The notes beneath the pieces were generated by a model, which searched no databases, was not told where the DNA came from, and saw only the letters and a program-made list of their open reading frames with translations. Positions 53,791-64,000 of a stretch of 64,000 bases of DNA are shown here, one piece after another. The stretch spans positions 102,501 to 166,500 of the forward strand of contig CAJQUW010008953.1 in assembly GCA_907163375.1 (NCBI GenBank). Reading direction: 5' to 3'. Numbering within the stretch: the stretch's first letter is position 1; every line of letters starts with the position of its first letter. Origin of the DNA: Prostheceraeus crozeri (taxonomy: Eukaryota; Platyhelminthes; Polycladida; Euryleptidae). The position numbers were made by a program, and so were the translations under genes.

Positions 53791-56020
53791 GGTTTTCCGA
53801 CAGAAATGTAGAAATATGCAGATCAAATGTAGAATATGCAAATTAGGTATCACCTTTTGCAAAAGTAATAATATTTTCAGATCAAATGTAGATATATGCA
53901 GTATGAAATGTGGGACCATAGAAATGATAGTGATCGAATGTAGAAATATGCAATTCAAATGTCGAAGAGATATGATATCTTTTAACTTTCAACATTTATC
54001 TATAACGAAAATCAAATTTCAAATCATTTGAAAATCAGAACTGAGACAGGCAACAATGTACCAGAAAATCAGTAAATCTGATAAGAAAAGAATTATTGAG
54101 TGCCATCGTAATGGAGATGATTACGTAGAGTTGGCGAGACATTTGGGCATAAATAATAAGACTGCATATGCAATAATCAGACGATATCAGACCACAGGCC
54201 ACGTGTCAAGGCCTCGTCGTGGAAATAGGAGATTGAAAGTCTCCGATGCCATCCGACGGACGGCAGTGGAGATTATTGAGGAACACGCAGAGTTCACGTT
54301 GGAACAAATAAATTCCGAATTAAGACTAAGAGAACCTCATCAACCTCATATCTCCATTTCCTCATTGTGCAGTGTTCTTGACGGCGAAATGATATCAATG
54401 AAAAAACTCGAAGATGTTCCCACCGAAAAAAATTCCTCACGCATCAAAAATCGTCGTCATGATTTTGCTGAGTAGCTACTTCAAGAGGGAGTGAACCGCC
54501 GACTGGTGTACATCGATGAAGCTGGCTTTAATTTGCATACAAAGCGAACACATGGAAGAGCACGTGTCGGGGAGCGCGCTGTAAGGGTGGTGGATGGAAG
54601 CAGAGGTCCAAACCTTACCGTGTGTTTGGCAGTTTCGCCACAAACTGGGTTAGTGTACCACCAGTTTTATGAGGGTGGAATGACAAATGAAAGATTCAAT
54701 GAATTTCTGAGTGAAGTGTCCAACCTTCTCAACGGCAGTGAAGCTCATTTTATTTTTGATAACACTCCGGCTCATTCTAGGGCTAGCGTTGAGTCTTCTT
54801 TGCACAACATCGAACGGCTTCCTGCATATTCACCATTTCTTAATATCACCGAAATGGCAATCAGCGCATGGAAAGCCCACGTAAAGCGATCACTGGCAGA
54901 AGTCAGGGATCAATTAAATGGTCCAATACCCTCAAATGTCAACAGGAGGCAGCACAGAATGTCAATTCTTGCTCAATTGGGTGAACAGGGTGTTGAGACC
55001 ATAACTCAGGCGAAATGTTCTGCTTGGTTTCACCATACCCAATCCTATCTACCGCGTTGTATTGCTAAAGATGACATTTTACAATGATGACTTATTGCCT
55101 TTAAAACGAAGAGTACGTGTTAATGCATGTTTTTGTTCTAATAATCAACTTGCATCAAGTTACTTTATCTTTTCTATTCTCTATCTGGTTAAGGCTATCC
55201 ATTAGCCATATTAAATGATAGTATGAGGGTCAATATGAAAAGTACATTGAATGGCATCGGAATTTATCAGTATATGATAAATAGAATTCATATATTAATA
55301 ATTTTCTTTTTTGAGCCTCTTATATAATAAAATAAAAATTATTATCATTTTTGCAACAAAATAACAGAAAAAGAAAGAATATCTCAGCCTATAAGGAGAT
55401 TTTTTGCTGGTATACATTAAATACATTAAGTCCTGTTTTCAGTATACCGGTGTAGAATAATTGAGAATTGCAGCAAGACTTTGCTGACTTTTTTTACTTA
55501 TAAGCACTAATCCAAAAGGCGTCTAATGGCTGTCGTAAGTACGTCGATTTGAGTCCACGATCACTGGAAAGCCTGCTTATTCTTCCTCTTCAAAAAGCTC
55601 AAATTGGAAAGATTAATGGCTGATAAATCTAGCAATGGATTGCGTGTCCAGTCAGATGTTTAATGTTAAGGGAAGGAGGTGGCCCTCGAAGACATCGTAA
55701 CTGACAAAACGAAATGAAATTCCATGTTTTCCACTCATTATCTCTTCACGGTACACCAGCAATCTTCCCTCGACACACTAAGGTGCCGCAACAAAGTGGT
55801 TGGGAACCACTGCTTTAATGATTAATATAACTGTGTGCTCTTCGACATTTGAAATGCATATTTCTACATTCGATCACGATCATTTCTATGCTCCTACATT
55901 TCATACTGCATATATCTATATTTGATCTGAAAATAATATTTCATTTGCAAAAGGTGATATCTAATTTGCATATTCTACTGTACATTTGATCTGCATATTT
56001 CTACATTTCTGTCGGAAACC
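53791..56020 (+). mobile_element. IS630/Tc1-type transposon, full length
   Basis: A 2,230-bp element. Inverted repeats of about 200 bp (left 53791-53985, right about 55845-56020) begin GGTTTTCCGACAG on the left and GGTTTCCGACAG on the right. TA flanks both ends (53789-53790 and 56021-56022). The repeats are themselves built from short TGTAGAAATATGCA-type units. A plus-strand transposase gene lies between. Confidence 0.8.
54056..55087 (+). pseudogene. IS630/Tc1-like transposase, single stop
   Basis: A 343-codon frame interrupted only by TAG at 54473-54475. An N-terminal helix-turn-helix (residues about 5-55: KSDKKRIIECHRNGDDYVEL, NKTAYAIIRRY) is followed by a second HTH-like part. The DDE_3 core has LVYIDEAGFNLH (first Asp), AHFIFDNTPAH (second Asp) and LPAYSPFLNITEMAIS (catalytic Glu). 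About 30 residues separate the last two acidic residues. Apart from the stop the gene looks recent. A stop-codon change from CAG would explain the lesion. Confidence 0.75.
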
Positions 56021-56022
56021 TA

Positions 56023-56574
56023 TAAAGTAGATACATAGACAGCTGTATATACCTAAATATCTATTATCATTGAACCGATGTCAAATCATGTGAGTCAATG
56101 ATAGCAAATGATTTGACATGGGAGCGGGAGCCCCTTGACGTGCTATGACTAATTATTTGCTTCACTATTGCACAGCAGCCAGAAAACAGCAGCGCGTGCT
56201 TTGATTGCAGTTGAAACCTTTCTCCAAACAATGCAGAGCTAAAGATTATTTTTTGACAAAGCATGTTGGAAGATGTGGCTCCCTGAGATGTGGGTGTAGA
56301 ATTTCGTAAAAACTGCTTACAGCACTATATGAAAACGAGAACCCTGCTGATGAAAATAAATATAAATGTCACCAACACATCATTTTAAGATCCAAACTCT
56401 GAACTCTTTCTACACAAAATGTTACAGGTATCTAAAGATGGAATTGTAGCAAAATGTTACGCGTATATGCAGTTGAGGGTTAATGTTAAAGTTAGTTGAG
56501 AAAGGTTATAGCGATCGAATGGATCTCTGGCTTCTAATAGTGTGAAAAGGTGAAGCGCGTTAGAATTAGCTACC
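56023..56574. other. Spacer, nothing recognised
   Basis: No coding frame or repeat boundary is recognised between the IS630-type element and the piggyBac-type element. Confidence 0.4.
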
Positions 56575-56578
56575 TTAA

Positions 56579-57504
56579 CCCTCGCCCCATTGAGGGGGAT
56601 ACTTTCGCCCCCCTGCCGAATTCTTTTGAATATCTTTCAAACCAAGCAAGCTAGAGCCAGCAGATTTCTAACAGCTTACTTTCTACGTATTATGAAACTT
56701 TTGAGTAAAGGAAAATAAATTTGGCACTATACTTTTGGCGTGAGATGTGTCTTAAAATTTGAGAATGTTTGGAATATTTTGGCTGATTTCGGCATATTCA
56801 CTTCTAATGGATATTGTGGTATCAATTTTTGATGAAATAAGTTTGGATTACATAAAAGATTCTTCCTAATCAATATAAAGATATTCACAAATGCAAAGTT
56901 TTTGAATTGGAAATTATCTGTTTTCATGTACTCATGAAAATTGTACTACTAAAAATTGAAATTTAATGATTTTTTATGATATTTTCAACTTTAAGTTTTG
57001 CATCTAATCAGCAATTATTGAAAGTTTGTCATGTTGCTTATAGTCTCAGTGTTTCGATGAAAGTTCACCGAATTGGGTTGTTTCTTCACCTGCAGAAACT
57101 AAACACTAAAATGTGCGATTGCAGTGGTATTTGCGTTGAACTAAAAGTTTGAATTATCTGACCTTTGACCTCATCTAATCCAATATTGTAATCTCATAGC
57201 GATTAAAGATCATCATTTTTTAACCACTTTGACTAGATCTTTCCATTAGTGTGTGGTTTATTAGTTTTGCTGTCATTTTCCATTTCAAAAAGTGATCTAA
57301 TGAAAATTTGTTAAACATTGGCGTCTTTTGACCTTTGACTTTGACCTCAGCCCAGAGATGACTTTAGAAATAAAAAATAATGCTGTTTTTCTGAATCCCA
57401 TTTCAAAGCTCTTTCGATTGATGTCTGTGTTGGAGATCAGCAGGGGGGGTAAATTCGCCCCCCAGTGGGGCGCGTGCGAAAAAATACCTCAGTGCGGGCA
57501 AGGG
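56579..57504. mobile_element. Non-autonomous piggyBac-type element
   Basis: A 926-bp element flanked by TTAA (56575-56578 and 57505-57508). Its ends start CCCTCGCCC on the left and, inverted, CCCTTGCCC on the right, the piggyBac signature of TTAA plus CCCT. Subterminal G/C-rich runs occur at both ends in inverse orientation (56600-56625 and 57440-57475). No transposase is inside. The relic at 53.0-53.7 kb shows that piggyBac transposases have existed in this genome. Confidence 0.65.
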
Positions 57505-57705
57505 TTAATCAAGGGTCCTCAAACAAAAAATCAAATTTACTTTACACTCTGAAGATAGACCTATGTGAAGTAAAGTGACCGCATCAGTGATTCACAGGCT
57601 TTCTGTCTAAATGGTGAATGATCCAATGTACATTAAAGTGAAATTGTACCAAACTCTCAATAAAGATGTCTACATTTGCATATAAGATTAAATTTTTATT
57701 TTCAG

Positions 57706-57976
57706 TGGATCTGGATAAGGAAACCTTATTTTTCAATTCAGAACATAAATTTCAAGAAGCTGTTAGTGATTGCCAGCAAATGGATGGAAGTATTGCGACA
57801 ATACTAAATAGGAAAAATGAGAAAAATGTACATGAATTGCTGGATAGAAGTGTAAATTCAGGATGCAAGTGCCAATTGAGTTCCGATGAAAGAAAGGAGC
57901 GATGCCCAGCTTTCATCGGATACCAACGCAAAAAGGGTGGATCATACAGTTGGATTGGTAAATCATCTAAATACAC
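57706..57976 (+). CDS. C-type-lectin-like domain exon
   Basis: An acceptor TTTATTTTCAG precedes the exon and a donor AC|GTAAGC follows it. The exon encodes KFQEAVSDCQQMDGSIATI, a typical C-type lectin start (helix, Cys, then Gly/Ala), then CKCQLSSDERKERC and FIGYQRKKGGSYSWIGKS, like the WIG and loop region. The second half of the domain is not in this exon. It begins in phase 1, compatible with the donor at 14721. A secreted or membrane lectin-like receptor is likely. The calcium-binding residues cannot be judged from half a domain. Confidence 0.5.
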
Positions 57977-58543
57977 GTAAGCCTCATGAAGCTTTGTAGC
58001 ATTTCTGATCATCAAAGTTTGGTAGGTATTCCCGATCATCATGATGCCCTGCAAACTCATAGGCACTAAAAAATTTCCCAACAATCAGCCTCAGCTATCT
58101 GTAAAGCGCAATTTCTAACAGACTTTCATGCACTGACCCTATTTGCTTCCGGCTATATTTTGTAGGATAATTTAATCCAAATTAACATTTCAAGCTTCTA
58201 GAGATAGAAGAGTACATTCTTAAAAATGGTAGTTCTTCAAAGATAATCATAAAAATAGCTTTTAGAAAAACCAACGAGAAATGAGTGAGAAGGCAGTTTG
58301 AGCCGATGTTGATGTATTAAAAATAACCTATTGCAACGAGAAATAGTTGTTCAAAAACCATCTAATATTAGTTCTCGTAGTTTCGTTTCTTGGATGCCAT
58401 ATTTAGGAACGTTGAATCAGATTGTTGAGGCCAAGACATACAACCTTTGGCGACCGACAGCATTTCCTATGCATTTTGTCTTCTACTTTGTTTGGCTTCA
58501 ATTTTAATTTGAGAAGAATGAGCATGTGAAGCATTAGCAAAAG
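57977..58543. other. Probable intron
   Basis: Lies between the lectin-like exon and a candidate last exon. No other feature is recognised. Confidence 0.3.
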
Positions 58544-58757
58544 AAGCATGGAAGAGATATCTTGGACGAAACGTTTGCGGACAATGGTACCAAATGGTCT
58601 AAACTCAACGTCAGACTACAACAGAGTAATGAATTTCGTGGTTCCCTTCAACGAATGTAGTGGACAAGCTGTACGCCTCTGTAATCAGCTGACTGGAGAT
58701 GTAGAGATTCGTGGCTCTTTCCTCTCCAGCAAGAATTTAGGCTATTTTGAACTGTAA
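58544..58757 (+). CDS. Candidate terminal exon
   Basis: An acceptor-like GCAAAAG, then a frame in the phase required by the donor at 57976. It reads MEEISWTKRLRTM, NECSGQAVRLC and GDVEIRGSFLSSKNLGYFEL to a TAA. It does not obviously supply the missing C-terminal half of a C-type lectin domain, so the assignment to that gene rests only on phase and position. Confidence 0.3.
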
Positions 58758-59753
58758 TCGCTAGAGACATATTTAAATATCATAGAATTAGTATATGTAG
58801 GTAGAGTGTAGACTCAAAAAAGTATCTGCATACAGTGAAAATTTTTATATGATAAGATTCAGTTTTTTGCGGAGATTACGTTCTTGCGGTCAAAAAAATT
58901 ATTTGATCAGATATTTGAAAAAATTATTTGCAACAGACGAGAAGAACACCTGATTGTCGCCAACGTCAACTTCTGACAAGGCACTACTGATCAATTGACT
59001 GAGTCAAAATTATTATTTTTGTTATATCTTGATAAAAATCCTTATTTTGAAAATTTGAATCCTATTTTGAAATCATTTCTGTGTGTCAAAAGTCAAAATC
59101 ATTTATTTCTCGACAAGAGAACACGAAATATTAATAATGACTTTGTCCAGACATTGGAAATACATGTAGTCATGTGCATTTTGACACTTGAAGGAGAGGA
59201 CATTGCAATGATACGAATGGCATTTGGATAGATTTATTCATAACACCAGTCACATGAATTGTGTATTTCCAATTAGAGATCACATGTGCATATAAATACA
59301 AAGCGGTCCGATAAAATATTAAATTATTTATGGCATCCTAAAACACTTTTCATACCTAGTTAGCAAGTCTAATGATAAAGAGGTCCAGAACATTGATTTT
59401 TAATGAAATATTAAAATACTAAGCAATTCACATTTCAAATTATCTCACCTCAAATGGAGCATACGAGTTAAGACAGTTGGGTATGATTGAAATAGTTGTT
59501 CGGAACGTAGTAATTGTTCGTTCCTGACAAAAAAACATTAGCACGGATTTTTTGAGGGCAGCAATGTAGGACATTTGAGGACGCATCCTTTATTGTATTG
59601 AGGTCTCTATATCTCCCTATGTTTAATTATTGAACCGAACTATACCGGACATTGCCGCTCAGCTTCATATGAATATGGCTCCCCCGTAATATCAATATGC
59701 ACAGGCGCAGTTGGGTCCAATGCTTTGTAAAAGTTCAAACTACATTGATCCAT
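58758..59753. other. Intergenic, nothing recognised
   Basis: AT-rich with an open frame of 78 codons (58995-59231) lacking recognisable features. Confidence 0.35.
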
Positions 59754-61560
59754 GGACTCCTAGTAGCCCGGGAGCTACTGACACTTTCTTCCTAAAATCG
59801 TGCACAAAGGACTTGATGGTATGGACTTGTAGATCATGAAACGCTGAATACAAAAATCAAATTCTTTGAGTGTCACAACCAGTCGCTTTTAGTTATAGGT
59901 AAGGTTAAAGGATACCCATTGGAATCCAATGGTAAAATTCAAGAAATATCTATGGATTGTGAAACACTTGGCAATTTTCGAACATTTCTTTTGCCGAAAA
60001 GAAACTATTTATCAGAATGCCATGAAATTTGAAGCATGATTGAACTCAGAACATCAACTTTGACGTAAACGTTGAAGTTGGTCACGTGATTCAGTATTTG
60101 ATGTTTGAGAGCCTCTATAGAATGAGTAAAATCTACAAAATTAAGTCAAAACATGAAATTTACTCTCTTTGTAGAGGCTCTCAGACATCAAATACTGAAT
60201 CACGTGACCAACTTCAACGTTTACGTCAAAGTTGATGTTCTGAGCTCAATCATGCTTCAAATTTCATGGCATTCTGATAAATAGTTTCTTTTCGGCAAAA
60301 GAAATGTTCGAAAATTGCCAAGTGTTTCACAATCCATAGATATTTCTTGAATTTTACCATTGGATTCCAATGGGTATCCTTTAACCTTACCTATAACTAA
60401 AAGCGACTGGTTGTGACACTCAAAGAATTTGATTTTTGTATTCAGCATTTTATGATCTACAAGTCCATACCATTAAGTCCTTTGTGCCCGATTTTAGGAA
60501 GAAAGTGTCAGTAGCTCCCGTCCTATAGATATATAACACCTGGACTGAAACCTGAAATTCATTTGTACGCAAGACGGCCGATTTGACTCTGATAGTGGAA
60601 GGAGAAAAATATTAGTTATTAAATGAAAGTGATATGATTTAAGAAAAGGAAGTAGGAGTTTCTGGAAATCAGAAGAATATGGGTTTGCGACCAACCATTC
60701 AGCTATCTTTAGCTCACTTTTTTTGAATGTTATCTTCGTCTTTTTCTTTGTATCTGCTATGAGATGTCGCAAGAAATAAAAGTTTCATGTTACTGATCAT
60801 CGTCTTACTCACGAATAAAGGACATTGAAAAACTGATATCTTGAACTATTTCATATATCAGATTTGAGATTATGAATGTTTTGAGAAATTGATTCAAATA
60901 GCTCCTACCGTTGTTATCACACCACATCTTGTTGGTCCTGAAAATGTCACTATATCCGTTCAATTGCTCGTACAGCAAAAATACTGCTCCCTTTATGCTT
61001 TATGATAATCCCCTTAGGATCTGCATCATTGTGTTGAGTCGCAGTTCGGTACCAGAGAGCCAATTTCTAGTCTCATGGCTAGGCTATCATTATGGACTAT
61101 AGAGTTACGAAACAATCGATGTGGTCTTTAAACTGATGTGTTCTTTACACTGTGGACTACAATGCGCAGAAATACTGAATGTGGCTGAAACTTTCTGTCC
61201 GATCGAAAGATCAACATTTTGTACAACAACCAGTAAAGTTACTTAAAAATTCCTGCTAACTTTTTATTGCACAAATCATACAATATGAAAACTTAGTATG
61301 ATGTTGCACAAATCATGCAGTGAAGCACTATTGTTCCATTTAATATTGTCAATATTCTATATTCAGTCAAGGATGAACAGTTGGTCGCAAACCCATATTC
61401 TTCTGATTTCCAAAAGCTCCTATTTCCTTTTCTTGAATTATATCACTTTCATTTAATGACCAATATTTTTCTCAATCTACAATCAGAGTCAAACCGTCCG
61501 TCTTGAGTGCAACGAATTTCAGCTTTCAGTCCAGGTGTTATACGGTATATCTAGGAGTCC
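59754..61560. mobile_element. Non-autonomous inverted-repeat element, interrupted
   Basis: The outer ends are GGACTCCTAG (59754-59763) and CTAGGAGTCC (61551-61560). The right arm (61380-61560) matches 60521-60700 in inverse orientation over about 180 bp, including CACCTGGACTGAAA and GGGTTTGCGACCAAC. The left end is separated from the rest of its arm by a second foldback element (59763-60520). The interior has no transposase. Confidence 0.55.
59769..60520. mobile_element. Foldback element (349-bp arms)
   Basis: Two nearly identical inverted arms, 59769-60117 and 60172-60520, separated by 54 bp, with ends CGGGAGCTACTGACAC. It sits inside the left arm of the larger element. TCCTA occurs on both sides (59758-59762 and 60521-60525), suggesting a 5-bp target duplication, although six extra bases lie on the left. 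No coding capacity. Confidence 0.7.
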
Positions 61561-61682
61561 ATAATCAATCCCAAATGTTTGTGGATATCATCTTTTGAAC
61601 TGCAATGAGAGGTATATTGAAGTTCAAGAAAAATAGATATACTGTCGTGTAGAGGCAGTTAGGCCGCTGTCACACAGGAAAA

Positions 61683-62982
61683 GGCGTCTTCCATGGCCCG
61701 TCTTCCATGTTACTCGCCTCATTGCACATTCTTTATAAAGCGTCTTCCATGGCCCGTCTTCCATGTTACTCGCCTCATTGCACATTCTTTATAAAGCGTC
61801 TTCCATGGCCCGTCTTCCATGTTACTCGCCTCATTGCACATTCTTTATAAAGCGTCTTCCATGGCCCGTCTTCCATGTTACTCACCTCATTGCACATTCT
61901 TTATAAAGCGTCTTCCATGGCCCGTCTTCCATGTTACTCGCCTCATTGCACATTCTTTATAAAGCGTCTTCCATGGCCCGTCTTCCATGTTACTCGCCTC
62001 ATTGCACATTCTTTATAAAGCGTCTTCCATGGCCCGTCTTCCATGTTACTCGCCTCATTGCACATTCTTTATAAAGCGTCTTCCATGGCCCGTCTTCCAT
62101 GTTACTCGCCTCATTGCACATTCTTTATAAAGCGTCTTCCATGGCCCGTCTTCCATGTTACTCGCCTCATTGCACATTCTTTATAAAGCGTCTTCCATGG
62201 CCCGTCTTCCATGTTACTCGCCTCATTGCACATTCTTTATAAAGCGTCTTCCATGGCCCGTCTTCCATGTTACTCGCCTCATTGCACATTCTTTATAAAG
62301 CGTCTTCCATGTTACTCGCCTCATTGCACATTCTTTATAAAGCGTCTTCCATGTTACTCGCCTCATTGCACATTCTTTATAAAGCGTCTTCCATGGCCCG
62401 TCTTCCATGTTACTCGCCTCATTGCACATTCTTTATAAAGCGTCTTCCATGGCCCGTCTTCCATGTTACTCGCCTCATTGCACATTCTTTATAAAGCGTC
62501 TTCCATGGCCCGTCTTCCATGTCACTCGCCTCATTGCACATTCTTTATAAAGCGTCTTCCATGGCCCGTCTTCCATGTTACTCGCCTCATTGCACATTCT
62601 TTATAAAGCGTCTTCCATGGCCCGTCTTCCATGTTACTCGCCTCATTGCACATTCTTTATAAAGCGTCTTCCATGGCCCGTCTTCCATGTTACTCGCCTC
62701 ATTGCACATTCTTTATAAAGCGTCTTCCATGGCCCGTCTTCCATGTTACTCGCCTCATTGCACATTCTTTATAAAGCGTCTTCCATGTTACTCGCCTCAT
62801 TGCACATTCTTTATAAAGCGTCTTCCATGTTACTCGCCTCATTGCACATTCTTTATAAAGCGTCTTCCATGGCCCGTCTTCCATGTTACTCGCCTCATTG
62901 CACATTCTTTATAAAGCGTCTTCCATGGCCCGTCTTCCATGTTACTCGCCTCATTGCACATTCTTTATAAAGCGTCTTCCAT
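61683..62982. repeat. Minisatellite, 56-bp and 42-bp units
   Basis: About 24 head-to-tail copies of a 56-bp unit starting GCGTCTTCCATGGCCCG. A 42-bp variant lacks 14 bp (TGGCCCGTCTTCCA). The variants occur in pairs at about 62300-62385 and 62776-62861, giving a 476-bp higher-order period (seven 56-bp and two 42-bp units). Almost no point differences exist between units (exceptions near 61881 and 62522). It ends at 62982 before unrelated sequence. Confidence 0.9.
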
Positions 62983-63096
62983 AAGGCGTGATGATCAGAT
63001 TTTCATCTGCCGTATTCCACTTTCCAATCGTCCATCGCCCGCTTTCACCTTCACAGTCACTCTAGGGAAATCCATTTCCGATACGTCACCGTTGCT

Positions 63097-63461
63097 ATGA
63101 CTACTGTCTTGATTTACCAATGCTTTCTCATGCTGATTAACACAAGACAGGGCTCATTCAATTTCGTTCTGATGGCTGCCAATCGGCTACATCCTGTGAT
63201 ACTGCATTACTACACACGCATGGAAACCAGGAAAAGACGGCGAACTTGGGTTCGGCCGATTTTCGCCAATAGGCAGAAGTGCGAGTATCCCACATTATTC
63301 CCAAAGATGAAAGATGATCCCGAGAAATTTTTTAATTATACAAGAATGTCATATGGGTCTTTTTCGGATTTGCTATCCCTGATCGAGCTGAGGATTACCC
63401 CTGGTCAATCGAATTACAGGGCATCTATTGGCGCCGAACAACGTTTACTTATTACATTGAG
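63097..63461 (+). CDS. HARBI1/PIF-Harbinger nuclease-like exon
   Basis: The frame contains RRRTWVRPIFANRQKCEYPTL, KFFNYTRMSYGSFSDLLSLI, then NYRASIGAEQRLLITLR. This is the conserved N-terminal region of PIF/Harbinger transposases and of the domesticated HARBI1 family. It ends at a consensus donor AG|GTAAGT, so the catalytic DDE part should be in exons beyond this window. The start could be 63097 or the internal ATG at 63169 (MAANRLHP). Whether it is an active transposon, a relic or a host gene cannot be told from one exon; the frame is intact. Confidence 0.6.
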
Positions 63462-63793
63462 GTAAGTTCCTACTCATCGATTTTGTTACGCAGACTTGCT
63501 GAAATTGCATTTAGGCACTACCAGCATATGTTCAAGCATTTAGTTTAATTTAAGAAAAAACCTTAACAATCAGAGATGCCGCTATAGTTTACATGACCAT
63601 ACGTTTAGCATAGTTAGTAAAGGACAGTCACGTCATTGCACTAAAATGAACCAAAGGTAACGAACTGATGAATAGATGCAACTAATGAAAAGTTCGAAAT
63701 GCCGACTGGCAGTTGATGCATTTCAGACTACACTGTTCGCCTATATCACCGTCAAAAGTCTTGATTGCAATAATAGGTGGAACCGGGCCGCTA
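63462..63793. other. Intron or flank of HARBI1-like gene
   Basis: No recognisable coding sequence. Confidence 0.3.
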
Positions 63794-64000
63794 TTAACGG
63801 CCCGGACCCGGCCAGAATGAATTTTGTGTCTGGACCCGGCGACAAAGTTGATCGCGTCGGACACTACTATCATGAACGGAAATATCAATTATGTTAACTG
63901 AATTAATCAAAAGTCTGTCCTTTGACTCATTTCCATTTTCAAAATCGTGTTCCAGAAGGCTCTGCTCTTCCTCAATATCAAAGTCCGACATGGTGAACAA
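63794..64000 (-). CDS. Unrecognised acidic N-terminus, truncated by window edge
   Basis: The minus-strand frame probably starts at the internal ATG at 63991 (MSDFDIEEEQSLLEHDFENG), with a favourable ACC before it. The first 30 residues are acidic and protein-like; the rest is less convincing and includes a palindromic GC-rich stretch near 63785-63840. It could be the second ORF of a Harbinger element in divergent orientation. Low certainty. Confidence 0.25.
   Translation of the reverse strand: MFTMSDFDIEEEQSLLEHDFENGNESKDRLLINSVNIIDISVHDSSVRRDQLCRRVQTQNSFWPGPGR

Noticed and set aside
62211-62970. Repetitive 68-75 residue open frames on both strands within the minisatellite.
   Set aside because: They arise because the unit arrangement leaves a frame open; both strands are open equally and there is no start context or non-repeat part.
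61683-62982. Regular short repeats considered as a CRISPR array.
   Set aside because: Units are contiguous with no unique spacers, and the setting is eukaryotic. It is a minisatellite.

Overview
The window is AT-rich metazoan nuclear DNA, almost certainly from an invertebrate. It is dominated by transposable elements of animal types (Tc1/mariner, CMC/Chapaev-like, piggyBac, Polinton/Maverick, Naiad-type Penelope-like elements, a tRNA-derived SINE, PIF/Harbinger). The few plausible host exons carry consensus splice sites. I cannot name the species; the mix of Polinton, N-terminal GIY-YIG Penelope elements and Chapaev-like DNA elements would fit a marine invertebrate.

Left part (1-17.5 kb). 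A complete but decayed Tc1/mariner element (388-2155, 29-bp terminal inverted repeats, TA target sites), a LINE 3' remnant (about 3.8-4.2 kb), a 4.0-kb CMC/Chapaev-like element with long inverted repeats and a CACT target-site duplication (5487-9488), and an old mariner (11.04-12.94 kb) whose left terminal repeat was later hit by a Penelope fragment. A short RNA polymerase III-type unit at 13.09-13.25 kb joins a tRNA-like head to a canonical hammerhead ribozyme. The first coding exon of a type II membrane protein gene lies at 14.59-14.72 kb.

Centre (17.5-52.4 kb). One Polinton bounded by about 2.2-kb inverted repeats. It carries major capsid protein, a pVI-like basic protein, integrase with chromodomain, packaging ATPase, adenain-type protease, a penton/minor-capsid-like protein, a PD-(D/E)XK nuclease resembling type II restriction enzymes, a RING protein, a protein with a SUMO-interacting-type motif, a putative membrane glycoprotein and several small proteins. 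I find no DNA polymerase B. The core virion genes are broken, mostly by single in-frame stops. Two younger insertions sit inside: a Tc1-like element in the ATPase, and a 16.6-kb head-to-tail array of about 4.3 Naiad-type Penelope elements in the protease gene.

Right part (52.4-64 kb). A piggyBac transposase relic, a 2.2-kb IS630/Tc1-like element, a piggyBac-type non-autonomous element, a C-type-lectin-like exon (57.7 kb) that is phase-compatible with the 14.6-kb exon, nested foldback elements (59.75-61.56 kb), a 56/42-bp minisatellite with 476-bp higher-order structure, and a HARBI1-like exon at 63.1-63.5 kb.

Overall this may be a large intron of a lectin-like membrane-protein gene that has become a nest of insertions. 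The relative insertion order can be read directly at several junctions.
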